The notes under the pieces: model-generated | Seen by the model: only the letters and a program-made list of their open reading frames with translations | What the model was told of the DNA's origin: nothing | Database searches by the model: none | Made by a program: the position numbers and the translations under genes | Assembly (NCBI RefSeq): GCF_040111675.1 | Contig: NZ_CP157794.1 | Coordinates: 620,001 to 684,000 of the forward strand | Reading direction: 5' to 3' | Origin: Salinarimonas sp. | GTDB lineage: Bacteria; Pseudomonadota; Alphaproteobacteria; Rhizobiales; Beijerinckiaceae | DNA: 64,000 bases | Shown here: positions 1 through 9,402 of the stretch, piece by piece | Layout: each line of letters starts with the position of its first letter | How positions within the stretch are numbered: the stretch's first letter is position 1

Positions 1-1073
1 GCGGCGTGGTTCGCGGCGATGGCGTAGGCGCGCGCGACGTCGCCCGCCTCCAGCGTCGAGCGCGCGACGATCCGGCGCTCGTTCCACCAGGCGTCGCCGT
101 CGATGACGAGGTCGATCTCCTTCGGCGCGCCGGAGAGGAGCCGCGCGGCCTCGTCGTAGCGCTGCTCGTGGCGCAGCAGCTTGAGGCGCGAGAACAGGAC
201 CGACGGCTCCGCCTGCAGCCGGGCGGGCAGCGCGTCGAGCTTCTTCTCCGCGTCGCGGGCGCGCGCGACGACGGCGCGGCGCGTCTCGATCAGGCTCGCC
301 AGATCGCTTCGATGTTGCGTCGGGAAGGCCGCGAGCATGCGCTCGGCGCCGCGCCAATCCTCGCGGAAGAGCATGCGCTCGAAGCGCACCCGATGATCGA
401 CCGGCTCGAGCACGCCGTCGAACTCGCGCTCGAGGGCGGCCTCCTCGGCGAGCGAGAGGCGCATGTCCCGCCAGGTCTCGCGGGCGAGCGCCCGCGCGTC
501 GCTCTCGGCGCCGTCGGCGCGGAAGGCGCGGGCGAGCGCGATGGCGCCCTCGCCGGTCGTCGGCCGCGCGCGGGCGAAGAAGCCGATCACGGTGGCGGGC
601 GAGACGTCCTCGTTGAACAACGCCTCTTCCGCCCGGCGGCGGGCGACGCGGGTCTCGGGCCAGCCCGAATTGTCGCCGAGGAAGGCCGCCAGGCGGGAGA
701 AGTCCCGCACGGCGCCGGCGCGGATCGCGAGCCATTCCCCGGCGACCCGGGCCGCGGGATCGCCGTCGACGAGCGTCTCCCACGCGGCGGCGAGGGTGTC
801 GCCCTCCGTCAGGCGGCCGTCGTCGTAGGCGTTCAGCATCTCGGTGAGCGCGAGACGCCGCGCCGCGTCCCGGGCGTCCGGCTCGGGAGCGGGCTCCGGC
901 GCGGCCGCGGTCGTCTCCTCCGTCTGGGCGCCGTCCGCATCCGCCGGGGCCGGCGCAGGCGTCGCCTCGGCGGTCTCGATCCGCTCGGGATGAGGCGGCG
1001 GCAGCGGCGCCGCCGCGCCGGCCGGGGATGCGCAGACGAGAAGCGCCGCGAGGCACGTCGCGACGCCCGTCAT
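1..1073 (-). CDS. slt: Soluble lytic murein transglycosylase, N-terminal part (runs off left edge)
   Basis: An open minus-strand frame of 357 codons begins with ATG at 1073 and continues past the window edge, so the protein is partial. It opens with a hydrophobic segment ending ASPAGA (secretion signal), then an Ala/Pro/Glu-rich linker, then helical repeats of the superhelical domain of periplasmic Slt enzymes, including the characteristic WWNERR and AYAIAANHA stretches close to the edge. The C-terminal catalytic goose-type domain lies outside the window, so activity cannot be checked. Slt cleaves peptidoglycan glycan strands to 1,6-anhydromuropeptides. It is divergent from dapA, a common arrangement in Rhizobiales. 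The signal has little positive charge after the chosen Met, so the true start could differ slightly. Confidence 0.85.
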   Translation of the reverse strand, partial: MTGVATCLAALLVCASPAGAAAPLPPPHPERIETAEATPAPAPADADGAQTEETTAAAPEPAPEPDARDAARRLALTEMLNAYDDGRLTEGDTLAAAWETLVDGDPAARVAGEWLAIRAGAVRDFSRLAAFLGDNSGWPETRVARRRAEEALFNEDVSPATVIGFFARARPTTGEGAIALARAFRADGAESDARALARETWRDMRLSLAEEAALEREFDGVLEPVDHRVRFERMLFREDWRGAERMLAAFPTQHRSDLASLIETRRAVVARARDAEKKLDALPARLQAEPSVLFSRLKLLRHEQRYDEAARLLSGAPKEIDLVIDGDAWWNERRIVARSTLEAGDVARAYAIAANHA

Positions 1074-1166
1074 GCGTTTGCGCGCGGCCGACGCTCGCGC
1101 TATGAACGGCGCCTCACGCGCTCCATCGCCGCGCGCGCCGACACCCGACCGCTTCGGAGCCTGTTC

Positions 1167-2069
1167 ATGCCCGCTCATGCCGTCCTCTCCCGCTTGCGCG
1201 GCTCCATTCCCGCCATGGTCACGCCGTTCGAAGGCGACGCCGTGGACGAGGCCGCCCTGCGCGCGCATGTCGACTGGCTGATCGAGAACGGCTCGACCGG
1301 CCTCGTCCCCGTGGGCACCACCGGCGAGAGCCCGACGCTCTCCCACGACGAGCACAAGCGCGTCGTCGAGATCACGGTCGCCGAGGCGAAGGGCCGCGTG
1401 CCCGTGATCGCCGGGGCGGGCTCGAACTCCACCGCCGAGGCGCTCGACTTCGCGCGCCACGCCGAGCGCGCCGGCGCCGACGCGCTGCTCGTGGTCACGC
1501 CCTATTACAACAAGCCGACGCAAGAGGGCCTCTACCAGCATTTCAAGGCGATCGACGCAGCGGTGGGAATCCCGATTCTCATCTACAACATCCCCGGCCG
1601 CTCGGTGATCGACATGTCCGTCGAGACGATGGCGCGTCTCTACGAGCTCCCCAACATCGCGGGCGTCAAGGACGCGACCGCGAACATGGTGCGGGTGAGC
1701 CAGCAACGCGCCGCCATGGGGCCAGATTTCCTACAGCTTTCTGGCGAAGATTCGACGGCGCTGGGTTTCAATGCGCATGGCGGGCACGGCTGCATCTCGG
1801 TGACGGCGAACGTGGCGCCGCGCCTGTGCGCCGACTTCCAGGCCGCCAGCCTGTCGGGCGACGCCGCCACCGCCTTGAAGCTGCACGACCGCCTGATGCC
1901 CCTGCACCACGCCCTGTTCGTCGAAACCAACCCGACGCCGGCGAAGTTCGCCCTGTCGGTGCTCGGCCGCATGTCCGACGCCGTGCGCCTGCCGCTGGTG
2001 ACGGCCTCCGAGCCGTGCAAGCAGCAGGTGCGCGCGGCGATGCGGGCGGCCGGGCTGATCAATTCCTGA
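1167..2069 (+). CDS. dapA: 4-hydroxy-tetrahydrodipicolinate synthase
   Basis: A 300-residue TIM-barrel enzyme of normal length for DapA, which condenses pyruvate with aspartate semialdehyde at the entry to lysine and diaminopimelate synthesis. Visible active-site elements are GTTGES (residues 50-55), TPYYNKP (111-117), YNIPGR (140-145, with catalytic Tyr140 and Arg145) and the Schiff-base lysine in GVKDAT (Lys168). The same frame is open far upstream, but the ATG at 1167 is chosen because a GGAG lies eight bases before it and the family N-terminus begins there. smpB follows after 7 bp, so the two are probably cotranscribed. Confidence 0.96.
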   Translation: MPAHAVLSRLRGSIPAMVTPFEGDAVDEAALRAHVDWLIENGSTGLVPVGTTGESPTLSHDEHKRVVEITVAEAKGRVPVIAGAGSNSTAEALDFARHAERAGADALLVVTPYYNKPTQEGLYQHFKAIDAAVGIPILIYNIPGRSVIDMSVETMARLYELPNIAGVKDATANMVRVSQQRAAMGPDFLQLSGEDSTALGFNAHGGHGCISVTANVAPRLCADFQAASLSGDAATALKLHDRLMPLHHALFVETNPTPAKFALSVLGRMSDAVRLPLVTASEPCKQQVRAAMRAAGLINS

Positions 2070-2076
2070 GAGCCTG

Positions 2077-2553
2077 ATGGCCAAGCAGAAGAACGCGCAT
2101 TCGCACCGCGTCGTCGCCGACAATCGCAAGGCGCGGTTCAATTACGAGATCACGGACACCTACGAGGCCGGCATCGCGCTCACCGGCACGGAGGTGAAGT
2201 CCCTGCGCTCGGGCAAGGCGACGATCGGGGAGAGCTACGCCGGCCCGGCGGGCGAGGAGCTCGTCCTCTACAACGCCTACATACCCGAATACCTGCAGGC
2301 GAACCGCTTCAATCACGAGCCGCGCCGGCCGCGCAAGCTGCTGCTCCACCGCCGCGAGATCGACAAGCTGCTCGGCGCCACCCAGCGCGAGGGCTACACG
2401 GTCATCCCGCTGCGGATCTACTTCAACGATCGCGGCCGCGCCAAGGTCGAGCTCGGGCTCGGCCGGGGCAAGAAGCTCCACGACAAGCGCGAGACGGAGA
2501 AGAAGCGCGACTGGCAGCGCGAGAAGTCGCGGCTCCTCAAGGAGAAGGGCTGA
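2077..2553 (+). CDS. smpB: SsrA-binding protein SmpB
   Basis: A 158-residue protein matching SmpB over its full length: the OB-fold core with the [13 protein letters not shown] stretch (about residues 36-48), NAYIPEY, and a basic C-terminal tail rich in Lys/Arg ([20 protein letters not shown]) that mimics the anticodon arm in the ribosomal A site. SmpB escorts tmRNA to stalled ribosomes in trans-translation. It lies 7 bp after dapA. Its last 17 bases overlap the 3' end of the convergent LysR gene. Confidence 0.97.
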   Translation: MAKQKNAHSHRVVADNRKARFNYEITDTYEAGIALTGTEVKSLRSGKATIGESYAGPAGEELVLYNAYIPEYLQANRFNHEPRRPRKLLLHRREIDKLLGATQREGYTVIPLRIYFNDRGRAKVELGLGRGKKLHDKRETEKKRDWQREKSRLLKEKG

Positions 2554-3487
2554 CGGATCCTGGCGCTGCGGAGCGCACGAGCGACGCCGCAGCGGCATCC
2601 TGCGAGCCGACGATTTCCGGCCACGCGGCGGCGACCGCGGGCGGGGCGGCGCCGCGGGCGCGGGCCGCGACCAGGCGCATCTCCACGACCGGCAGCGAGC
2701 CGCCGAGATCGACGAGGGCGCCGCGCGCGAGATCGTCCATGGCCAGCGAGCGCGGCACCCAGGCGACGCCGATGCCGGAGCGGGCGCATTGCAGAGCCGC
2801 GAGCGTGAGCGCCGTCTCCAGGCGGGTGCGCAACGCCCCGGCATGCCCGAGCCGCGGCAGGATCAGCCGGCGCTGCACGGCTCCGAGGAAGACGTCCTTC
2901 GGATAGCCGACGACCGGCAGCTCGCCGCGCCCGTAAGCCTCGTTCAGCGCGTCCACCGTGCCGGCTGCGAAGACGGGGGTCAGCGTCTCGACGCCGATAT
3001 CGGCGAGCGTCAGGAAATCCGCCCCCGCGATCGGCGCGCCGCCCTCGACGTCGTAGAACAGGGCGACGTCCGCATGGCGCGTCATCAGATGGGCCAGGCA
3101 CTCGTCGCGATTGGCCGAGCGCAGGCGGATGTCGAGATCGAGGCCGGAGAGCCGCTCGATCAGCGCCGGCGCGGTCGAGGTGGTGATGGCGTGCTGGCAG
3201 GCGATGACGAGCCGGTTGCGGCGGGTGCGGTCGCGCTCGCGCAAGCGCGCCGAGAGCTCGCGCAGGCCGGCGGCGAGGTCGCGCATGCGCTCGACCTCCT
3301 CCAGCGCATGCGGCAGGACGCGCGCCGGCTTCGAGGAGCGGTCGAACAGCGCGACCCCGAGGCTCTCCTCGATGGCGCGCAGGCGGCGCGAGAAGGCGGG
3401 CTGCGTCAGGCGGCGCCGCTCGGCCGCCGCCTGGAACGAGCCGGTCTCCGCGACCGCCAGGATGTCCTCCAGCCATTCGAGCCGCAT
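2537..3487 (-). CDS. LysR-family transcriptional regulator
   Basis: A 316-residue LysR-type regulator. The N-terminal winged helix-turn-helix is clear ([19 protein letters not shown] at residues 5-23, then [23 protein letters not shown]), followed by a periplasmic-binding-protein-like effector domain from about residue 90. It is transcribed divergently from the PLP-dependent desulfhydrase gene at 3595, with 107 bp between the two starts containing a palindrome (3538-3557). By the usual LysR logic it probably controls that gene and the ABC transporter behind it in response to the pathway substrate. The effector is unknown. The tail overlaps the end of smpB. Confidence 0.9.
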   Translation of the reverse strand: MRLEWLEDILAVAETGSFQAAAERRRLTQPAFSRRLRAIEESLGVALFDRSSKPARVLPHALEEVERMRDLAAGLRELSARLRERDRTRRNRLVIACQHAITTSTAPALIERLSGLDLDIRLRSANRDECLAHLMTRHADVALFYDVEGGAPIAGADFLTLADIGVETLTPVFAAGTVDALNEAYGRGELPVVGYPKDVFLGAVQRRLILPRLGHAGALRTRLETALTLAALQCARSGIGVAWVPRSLAMDDLARGALVDLGGSLPVVEMRLVAARARGAAPPAVAAAWPEIVGSQDAAAASLVRSAAPGSVSPSP

Positions 3488-3537
3488 GAGCCCCGCCCAA
3501 CTTGCCGATCGCGCATCTTTCCCGCCCGATTTCGCAT

Positions 3538-3557
3538 TTGATCGCCCCGACGATCAA
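3538..3557. promoter_or_regulatory. Candidate LysR operator palindrome
   Basis: The intergenic region between the LysR gene and the divergent desulfhydrase gene contains a perfect inverted repeat, TTGATCG-N6-CGATCAA. Its size and position suit a LysR-type binding site. Binding by the adjacent regulator is inference. Confidence 0.5.
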
Positions 3558-3594
3558 GGCGCATTGTTCCGCTTCGGAAAGGTTTTGCTTCACC

Positions 3595-4611
3595 ATGCAT
3601 CTCGCACGCTTCCCCCGGATCCGGCTCGCCCATCTCCCGACCCCGCTCGAGCCGATGGAGCGGCTCTCGGCGGCGCTCGGCGGCCCCGACATCTGGATCA
3701 AGCGCGACGACTGCACCGGTCTCGCGACCGGCGGCAACAAGACCCGCAAGCTCGAGTTCCTGATGGCCGAGGCGCGCGACCGGGGCGCCGACATCGTCGT
3801 CACCCAGGGCGCGACGCAGTCGAACCACGCGCGCCAGACGGCGGCCTCCGCGGCGCGGCTCGGTCTTGACTGCCACATCCTGCTCGAGGACCGCACCGGC
3901 TTCCGCACGGCGGATTACAACGAGAACGGCAACGTCCTGCTCGACCGGCTGCACGGGGCGACCATCGAGCGCCGCCCCGGCGGCCTCGACATGAACGCCG
4001 AGCTCCAGGTCGTCGCGGCGCGGCTCGCGGCCGAGGGGCGCCGGCCCTACGCGATCCCCGGCGGCGGCTCGAACCCGACCGGCGCGCTCGGCTACGTCGA
4101 CGCGGCGCAGGAGCTGATGGCCCAGGCCGACGCGATGGGGCTCGTGATCGACCACCTCGTCCACGCCACCGGCAGCGCCGGCACGCAGGCGGGGCTGGTC
4201 GTCGGGCTGAAGGGCGTCAACGCCAAGGTGCCGCTGCTCGGCATCGGCGTGCGCGCGCCGCGGGACAAGCAGGAGGAGACCGTCTTCCGGCTCGCCTGCG
4301 CCACGGCCGAGAAGCTCGGCCTGCCGGGCCTCGTCGCGCGCGAGGACGTCGTCGCCAACACCGACTACGTCGGCGGCGGCTACGGCGTGCCCACGCCCGG
4401 CATGGTCGAGGCGGTGGAGATGTTCGCGCGGCTCGAGGGCGTGCTGCTCGACCCGGTCTATTCCGGCAAGGGCGCGGCGGGCCTGATCGACCTCGTCCGC
4501 AAGGGCTTCTTCGCCAGGGGCGAGACGGTCGTCTTCCTGCACACCGGAGGCGCGGCGGGCCTGTTCGGCTACGTCGGCGCCTTCGACGCGCCGCAGGAAA
4601 AAGCGGCGTGA
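3595..4611 (+). CDS. PLP-dependent D-cysteine desulfhydrase / L-cysteate sulfo-lyase family protein
   Basis: A 338-residue fold-type II PLP enzyme of the ACC deaminase/D-cysteine desulfhydrase family. Key elements are [20 protein letters not shown] near residue 35, whose GGNKTRK contains the PLP lysine, then [14 protein letters not shown] (substrate and PLP phosphate contacts) and [11 protein letters not shown] at the C-terminus. Family members release sulfide from D-cysteine (DcyD) or sulfite from L-cysteate (CuyA); sequence inspection alone does not separate these. An ATG 31 codons upstream is possible, but the start at 3595 matches the family N-terminus and has a GGAAAGG upstream. An acidic-amino-acid type ABC transporter follows directly, which leans towards L-cysteate, an aspartate analogue, as substrate (inference). 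Confidence 0.85.
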   Translation: MHLARFPRIRLAHLPTPLEPMERLSAALGGPDIWIKRDDCTGLATGGNKTRKLEFLMAEARDRGADIVVTQGATQSNHARQTAASAARLGLDCHILLEDRTGFRTADYNENGNVLLDRLHGATIERRPGGLDMNAELQVVAARLAAEGRRPYAIPGGGSNPTGALGYVDAAQELMAQADAMGLVIDHLVHATGSAGTQAGLVVGLKGVNAKVPLLGIGVRAPRDKQEETVFRLACATAEKLGLPGLVAREDVVANTDYVGGGYGVPTPGMVEAVEMFARLEGVLLDPVYSGKGAAGLIDLVRKGFFARGETVVFLHTGGAAGLFGYVGAFDAPQEKAA

Positions 4612-4649
4612 CCCGCTTCATGTCAGCGACAAACAGAGGGGAACAAGAC

Positions 4650-5567
4650 ATGAGACGCGTTTTCCGACAGTTCGCCCGCGTCGCCGCGGGCGCCGGCGCC
4701 CTCGCGGCGGCCTTCGGGCTCGCCGCGACGGCGCAGGCCCAGGCCCAGGACCTCTACGGCACGCTCGCCAAGATCGACGAGGCGAACGAGATCGTCATCG
4801 GCCATCGCGAGACCTCGATCCCGTTCTCGTGGATCGATTCCGCCGGCGGCCCGCCGCAGGGCTACTCCGTCGACCTGTGCCTGCGCATCGCCGACGCCGT
4901 GAAGGAGGAGCTCGGCAAGCCGGACCTGAACGTGCGCTTCGTTCCCGTGACGCCGCAGACGCGCATCCCGCTCCTCGCCAATGGCACGATCGACATCGAG
5001 TGCGGCTCGACCACCAACAAGCTCAGCCGCCAGGAGCAGGTCGCCTACCTGCCCGTCACCTTCATCACCGGCACCAAGCTCCTCGTGAAGACGGACGCCG
5101 GGGTGGAGACGCTGGCGGACCTCGAGGGCAAGCGGATCGCGCTGGCGCAGGGCACCACCAACGAGCGCGTGATCAAGGAGATGATCGAGGGCCAGATGCT
5201 CGACGTCGAGGTCCTCAACGTGAAGGATCACGCCGAAGGCTTCCTCGCGCTCGAGACCGACCGCGTCGACGCCTACTCGACGGACCACATCCTGCTCTAC
5301 GGCCTGATCACCCGCGCCCGGGACCCCGAGAACTACGCGGTCGTCGGCGACTTCCTCTCCTACGATCCCTACGCGATCATGGTGCGCCGCGACGACAGCG
5401 CCTTCCAGCTGCTCGGCACCCGCGTGCTCGCGGACCTGTTCCGCTCGGGCGAGATCAACGACATCTACGCCAAGTGGTTCATGCCCTTCCCGACCAGCGA
5501 AGCGGTCTCGGAGCCGCCGACGCCGCTCTTGCAGGCGGCCTGGACGCTGAACGCGCTGCCCGAGTGA
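4650..5567 (+). CDS. Glutamate/aspartate-type ABC transporter, periplasmic binding protein
   Basis: A 305-residue solute-binding protein resembling E. coli GltI throughout: IVIGHRETSIPFSW, GYSVDLCLRIADAVKEELGK, RIPLLANGTIDIECGSTTN and the C-terminal MFPF-like end. The N-terminus is a signal peptide (RR near the start, hydrophobic residues 12-28, cleavage near AQAQA). The start is set by AGAGGGGAAC just before the ATG at 4650; an in-frame ATG at 4608 gives no signal peptide. It begins 38 bp after the desulfhydrase gene and is the first gene of a four-gene transporter. The ligand is probably an acidic amino acid or a sulfonated analogue; the operon context suggests a sulfur amino acid. Confidence 0.88.
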   Translation: MRRVFRQFARVAAGAGALAAAFGLAATAQAQAQDLYGTLAKIDEANEIVIGHRETSIPFSWIDSAGGPPQGYSVDLCLRIADAVKEELGKPDLNVRFVPVTPQTRIPLLANGTIDIECGSTTNKLSRQEQVAYLPVTFITGTKLLVKTDAGVETLADLEGKRIALAQGTTNERVIKEMIEGQMLDVEVLNVKDHAEGFLALETDRVDAYSTDHILLYGLITRARDPENYAVVGDFLSYDPYAIMVRRDDSAFQLLGTRVLADLFRSGEINDIYAKWFMPFPTSEAVSEPPTPLLQAAWTLNALPE

Positions 5568-5610
5568 CGGCCTCCCGCGTGCCGCGTCCCGCGGCGCTCC
5601 CGCGCATCCC

Positions 5611-5639
5611 CGAGCCCGGCGCCGCGCGCGCCGGGCTCG
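5611..5639 (+). terminator. GC-rich stem-loop between binding-protein and permease genes
   Basis: A perfect 12-bp stem (5611-5622 with 5628-5639) and 5-nt loop lie in the 91-bp gap after the binding-protein gene. There is no T-tract, so it is more likely a mRNA-stabilising or attenuating hairpin than a full terminator, allowing more binding protein than permease. Confidence 0.5.
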
Positions 5640-5658
5640 CCCGCCATCGGGCCTGTCC

Positions 5659-6378
5659 ATGAACTACAATTGGAACTGGGGCATCCTGTTCGAGGAGCCC
5701 TATCTCGACTGGCTGATCTCCGGCGTCGGCTGGACCATGGCCGTCTCCGTCGCGGCCTGGGTCATCGCCTTCTCCCTCGGCTCGGTCGTCGGCGTGATGC
5801 GCACCCTGCCGAACCGTGTCGCCCGCGGCATCGGCACCGCCTATGTCGAGCTGTTCCGCAACGTGCCGCTCCTGGTCCAGCTCTTCCTGTGGTACTTCGT
5901 CCTGCCAGAGCTCCTGCCGGAGGACTGGGGTCGCTGGGTCAAGCGCGACCTGCCGCTGCCGGAATACACCACCGCCGTCGTGGGCTTGGGCTTCTACACC
6001 GCCTCGCGGGTCGCCGAGCAGGTGCGCTCCGGGATCGAGTCGATCCCCCGCGGCCAGGCGATGGCCGGCTACGCCAGCGGGCTCACCACCGCGCAGGTGT
6101 ACCGCTACGTCCTGCTGCCCGTCGGCTACCGGCTGATCGTGCCGCCGCTCACCTCCGAGTTCCTGACGATCTTCAAGAACTCCTCCCTCGCGCTCACGAT
6201 CGGCGTGCTCGAGCTCACCGCCCAGAGCCGCCAGATCACCGAGTACACCTTCCAGGGCTTCGAGGCCTTCACGGCGGCGACGGTCATCTACGTCGTCATC
6301 ACGCTCACCGTCACGGCGGGGATGAGCCTCGTCGAGCGCCGCGCGCACATGCCCGGCTTCATCGCCGGAGGACGCTGA
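5659..6378 (+). CDS. Acidic amino-acid ABC transporter permease (GltJ-like)
   Basis: A 239-residue inner-membrane permease of the polar amino acid (HisMQ) family. An N-terminal amphipathic segment precedes several membrane helices. The EAA-type loop that contacts the ATPase is visible as AMAGYASGLTTAQVYRYVLLP. The NYNWNWGILFEEPY opening closely resembles GltJ. It pairs with the next permease, starting 4 bp downstream, to form the heterodimeric channel for the glutamate/aspartate-type system. The upstream binding protein is separated by a stem-loop. Confidence 0.9.
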   Translation: MNYNWNWGILFEEPYLDWLISGVGWTMAVSVAAWVIAFSLGSVVGVMRTLPNRVARGIGTAYVELFRNVPLLVQLFLWYFVLPELLPEDWGRWVKRDLPLPEYTTAVVGLGFYTASRVAEQVRSGIESIPRGQAMAGYASGLTTAQVYRYVLLPVGYRLIVPPLTSEFLTIFKNSSLALTIGVLELTAQSRQITEYTFQGFEAFTAATVIYVVITLTVTAGMSLVERRAHMPGFIAGGR

Positions 6379-6381
6379 GCC

Positions 6382-7035
6382 ATGGCCTTCGACGTCGACG
6401 TCATCGTCTCCTCCCTGCCCTTCCTGGCGCAGGGGCTCGGCCTCTCGCTGCTGCTCACGGTGCTCGCCGCGCTCGGCGGCATCGTGCTCGCGGTGATCCT
6501 GGCGCTAATGCGGCTCTCGGGCTTTCGCGCGCTGCGCCTCGTCTCGGCGGGCTACGTCAACTTCTTCCGCTCGATGCCGCTGATCCTGGTGATCTTCTGG
6601 TTCTTCTTCCTGGTGCCCCTGATCATCGGCAGGCCGGTGGGCGGCTTCTACTCGGCGTTGATCGCCTTCACGCTGTTCGAGGCGGCCTACTATTCCGAGA
6701 TCGTGCGCGCCGGCATCCAGTCGGTGTCGCGCGGCCAGGTCTGGGCGAGCTACGCCACCGGGCTCACCTACGCGCAGACGATGCGCTACGTCGTGCTGCC
6801 CCAGGCCTTCCGCAATATGACGCCGGTCCTGCTCACGCAGGCGATCATCCTGTTCCAGGACACGAGCCTCGTCTTCGTCGTCTCGCTGCGCGACTTCATG
6901 ACGGCGACAACGATCGTCGCGCGCAACGAGGGACGGCTCATCGAGATGTACCTGTTCGCCGCGGCCGTCTACTTCGTGATCTGCTTCTCCGGCTCGCTCT
7001 ACGTCCGGCGGCTCCAGAGGAAATACGCGACATGA
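6382..7035 (+). CDS. Acidic amino-acid ABC transporter permease (GltK-like)
   Basis: A 217-residue HisMQ-family permease with about five membrane helices. The NFFRSMPLILVIFWFFFLVP segment is the typical second/third helix region, and VWASYATGLTYAQTMRYVVLP is the coupling EAA loop. Its length is close to GltK. It starts 4 bp after the first permease gene, and its TGA overlaps the ATG of the ATPase gene by 4 bp (ATGA), showing tight translational coupling. Confidence 0.9.
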   Translation: MAFDVDVIVSSLPFLAQGLGLSLLLTVLAALGGIVLAVILALMRLSGFRALRLVSAGYVNFFRSMPLILVIFWFFFLVPLIIGRPVGGFYSALIAFTLFEAAYYSEIVRAGIQSVSRGQVWASYATGLTYAQTMRYVVLPQAFRNMTPVLLTQAIILFQDTSLVFVVSLRDFMTATTIVARNEGRLIEMYLFAAAVYFVICFSGSLYVRRLQRKYAT

Positions 7036-7763
7036 TCGAGATCCGCGAGCTGGACAAGTGGTTCGGCGACTTCCACGTCCTCAAGTCCTGCACGACGCGG
7101 GTCGATCACGGCCAGGTGGTGGTCGTCTGCGGCCCTTCCGGATCGGGCAAGTCGACGCTGATCAAGTGCGTGAACGGCCTCGAGCCCTTCCAGGGCGGCG
7201 ACGTCGTCGTCGACGGGATCTCGGTAGGCGACCGGCGCACGGACCTGCCGAAGCTGCGCGCGCGCATCGGCATGGTCTTCCAGAACTTCGAGCTCTACCC
7301 GCACATGAGCGTGACGCGGAACATCTGCCTCGCGCAGGAGAAGGTGCTCGGCCGCAGCCGCGAGGAGGCGGAGGCGAAGGCCGAGGCGCTGCTTGCGCGG
7401 GTCGGGCTCGCCGACCAGGCGCGCAAGTTTCCCGGCCAGCTCTCCGGCGGGCAGCAGCAGCGCGTCGCCATCGCCCGCGCGCTCGCCATGGACCCGATCG
7501 CCATGCTCTTCGACGAGCCGACGTCGGCCCTCGACCCCGAGATGATCAACGAGGTGCTCGAGGTGATGGTGGAGCTCGCCCAGGAGGGCATGACGATGAT
7601 GGTCGTCACCCACGAGATGGGCTTCGCCCGCAAGGTGGCGAACCGCGTCGTCTTCATGGACGACGGCGAGATCGTCGAGGACGCGCCGACGGAGGAGTTC
7701 TTCGGTTCGCCGCGCAGCGATCGCGCGCAGCTCTTCCTGTCGAAGATCCTCCACCACGTTTGA
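7032..7763 (+). CDS. Acidic amino-acid ABC transporter ATPase (GltL-like)
   Basis: A 243-residue ABC ATPase of the polar amino-acid uptake subfamily. It has Walker A GPSGSGKST (about residues 34-42), the Q-loop in MVFQNFELYPHMSV, signature LSGGQQQR, Walker B AMLFDEPTSALD and a switch histidine in VVTHEMGFA. It energises the GltJ/GltK-like permeases on the cytoplasmic face. The ATG at 7032 overlaps the preceding stop codon. It is the last gene of the operon; a strong hairpin lies 42 bp downstream. Confidence 0.93.
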   Translation: MIEIRELDKWFGDFHVLKSCTTRVDHGQVVVVCGPSGSGKSTLIKCVNGLEPFQGGDVVVDGISVGDRRTDLPKLRARIGMVFQNFELYPHMSVTRNICLAQEKVLGRSREEAEAKAEALLARVGLADQARKFPGQLSGGQQQRVAIARALAMDPIAMLFDEPTSALDPEMINEVLEVMVELAQEGMTMMVVTHEMGFARKVANRVVFMDDGEIVEDAPTEEFFGSPRSDRAQLFLSKILHHV

Positions 7764-7804
7764 GGCGGTCCGGCCGGCCGAGGCGGGAGTGCGGACACGA
7801 GAAA

Positions 7805-7830
7805 GGGGCGCCGCCTTCCGGCGACGCCCC
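7805..7830. terminator. Hairpin between convergent transporter and NYN genes
   Basis: GGGGCG, one mismatch, CGCC, a TTCC loop, then GGCG and CGCCCC form a 10-bp stem between the 3' ends of the gltL-like gene (+) and the NYN-domain gene (-). It could serve as a bidirectional terminator, although neither strand has a clear T-run. Confidence 0.5.
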
Positions 7831-7877
7831 TCGCGAGCCCCCTGCGCCCGTCCCGTGCGACTCTCTCCGCCGCCGTC

Positions 7878-8564
7878 TCAGTCCTCGAAATCCTCGTCCT
7901 CGTCCGGCGCGTTCTGCGGGCCGCCGAAGCCGCCCTGGCCCTGGCGGATGCCGTAGCGGCGCTCCAGGCCGGGATTGCCGCCGGGGCCGCCCTGCTGAAA
8001 GCGGGAGGGGCGATCGGAATAGTCGCGCGGCGGCCGGTCGGCCGGGTCGCGGCCGATCTTGGGCAGAAGGCTCGCGATGTCGATGAACTCGTCCGCCTGC
8101 CGGCGCAGCTCGTCGGCGACCATGGGCGGCTGGGTCGAGATGGTGGAGACCACCGAGACCCGCACGCCGCGGCGCTGCAGCGCCTCGACCAGCGAGCGAA
8201 AATCGCCGTCGCCGGAGAACAGCACGATGTGGTCCACGTGGGCCGCGAGCTCGAGCGCGTCGATGCACAGCTCGATGTCCATGTTGCCCTTGACCTTGCG
8301 GCGGCCGGTGGAGTCGACGAATTCCTTAGTCGGCTTCGTGACGACGCGGTAGCCGTTGTAGTCGAGCCAGTCGATCAGCGGCCGGATGGACGAATACTCT
8401 TGGTCCTCGACCAGCGCCGTGTAGTAGAACGCCCGGAGCAAATATCCGCGCGACTGGAACTCCTTCAGGAGCCGCTTGTAGTCGATGTCGAAACCCAGCG
8501 TCTTCGTCGTGGCGTAGAGGTTCGCACCATCGATGAATATCGCAATACGTTCCTGGTCTCTCAT
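7878..8564 (-). CDS. NYN domain protein (LabA/DUF88 family)
   Basis: A 228-residue protein with an N-terminal NYN (PIN-like) nuclease fold: AIFIDGANLY (Asp12), GNMDIELCIDALE, FSGDGDFRSLVEAL, and VVSTISTQPPMVADELRRQAD towards the end of the domain. The conserved acidic residues that bind metal in NYN ribonucleases are present. The C-terminal 55 residues are low-complexity, rich in Gly/Arg/Pro and ending in an acidic run. The frame is open further upstream, but the ATG at 8564 has GGAG nine bases before it and fits the family. Such proteins are common in alphaproteobacteria; an RNA-processing role is inferred from the fold only. Confidence 0.85.
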   Translation of the reverse strand: MRDQERIAIFIDGANLYATTKTLGFDIDYKRLLKEFQSRGYLLRAFYYTALVEDQEYSSIRPLIDWLDYNGYRVVTKPTKEFVDSTGRRKVKGNMDIELCIDALELAAHVDHIVLFSGDGDFRSLVEALQRRGVRVSVVSTISTQPPMVADELRRQADEFIDIASLLPKIGRDPADRPPRDYSDRPSRFQQGGPGGNPGLERRYGIRQGQGGFGGPQNAPDEDEDFED

Positions 8565-8736
8565 GATGGCAATCACTCCGATCGAGGTCGCTGCGCCGGG
8601 CCCGCTTCGGCGGTTCACGCGACGGCAATCCCGTATAATGTCACGTGCCCGCCCATAAGGGCGAAGTTTGTACACGTTCGTGCACGAATAAGACGCGTCT
8701 CTCCAACTTATGTCAAGGCGCGCGCCGAGCTCGACG

Positions 8737-9336
8737 TCACGATTTCAGCCCACGGCTGCCCGGCTTCACCGCCGGTTGCGCCGCCAGCTCCGGCGGCAGA
8801 GCATCCGCCGGATAGGCGGGAATGTCGAGCGTCGCCAGCGCGACCAGCGGCACGCCGAGATCGGCGCGCCCGCCGGAGCGGTCGATCAGGCAGGCCGCGC
8901 CGAGGATCTCGCCCGGATGCTCGGCCAGAGCCGCGAGGCACTCGCGCGAGGAGAGCCCCGTCGTGACGATGTCCTCCACCATCACCACCCGCGCGCCGGG
9001 CGCGATCTCGAAGCCGCGGCGCAGCGCGAAGACGCCGTTCTCGCGCTCGACGAAGATCGCCCTGGCGCCGAGATGGCGCGCCGTCTCGTAGCCCGGCACG
9101 ATCCCGCCGACGGCGGGCGAGACCACGACGTCGACCGCGCCGAAGCGCGCCGCGATCGCCTGCGCCAGCGCGCGGCAGAGCTTCTCGGTGCGCGGCGGCT
9201 CCTGGAAGATGCGCATCTTCTGCAGGAAGACCGGCGAGTGGAGGCCCGAGGAGAGGACGAAATGCCCCTCGAGCAGCGCGCCCGCGTCGCGGAACTCGGC
9301 GAGGACCTCGTCGGGGGTGAGCGGGGCGGCTGTCAT
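8737..9336 (-). CDS. pyrE: Orotate phosphoribosyltransferase
   Basis: A 199-residue type I phosphoribosyltransferase. The PRPP-binding loop [14 protein letters not shown] is clear at about residues 116-129, with [15 protein letters not shown] near the N-terminus and [12 protein letters not shown] for pyrophosphate binding. It transfers ribose-5-phosphate from PRPP to orotate in UMP synthesis. The gene is 66 bp downstream of pdxJ on the same strand and 172 bp upstream of the NYN-domain gene, so it may be cotranscribed with pdxJ. Confidence 0.95.
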   Translation of the reverse strand: MTAAPLTPDEVLAEFRDAGALLEGHFVLSSGLHSPVFLQKMRIFQEPPRTEKLCRALAQAIAARFGAVDVVVSPAVGGIVPGYETARHLGARAIFVERENGVFALRRGFEIAPGARVVMVEDIVTTGLSSRECLAALAEHPGEILGAACLIDRSGGRADLGVPLVALATLDIPAYPADALPPELAAQPAVKPGSRGLKS

Positions 9337-9402
9337 CGGCGGGGTCCTCGGGGTCGCGTCGCCGCGCTTGTGACATTTCGGCGACGCCCTCGCAAGCGCC
9401 TC

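Noticed and set aside
6..1166. Long plus-strand open frame running into dapA
   Set aside because: It is the antisense of the slt gene; its Arg/Ala-rich translation has no domain character and the dapA start at 1167 has a ribosome site.
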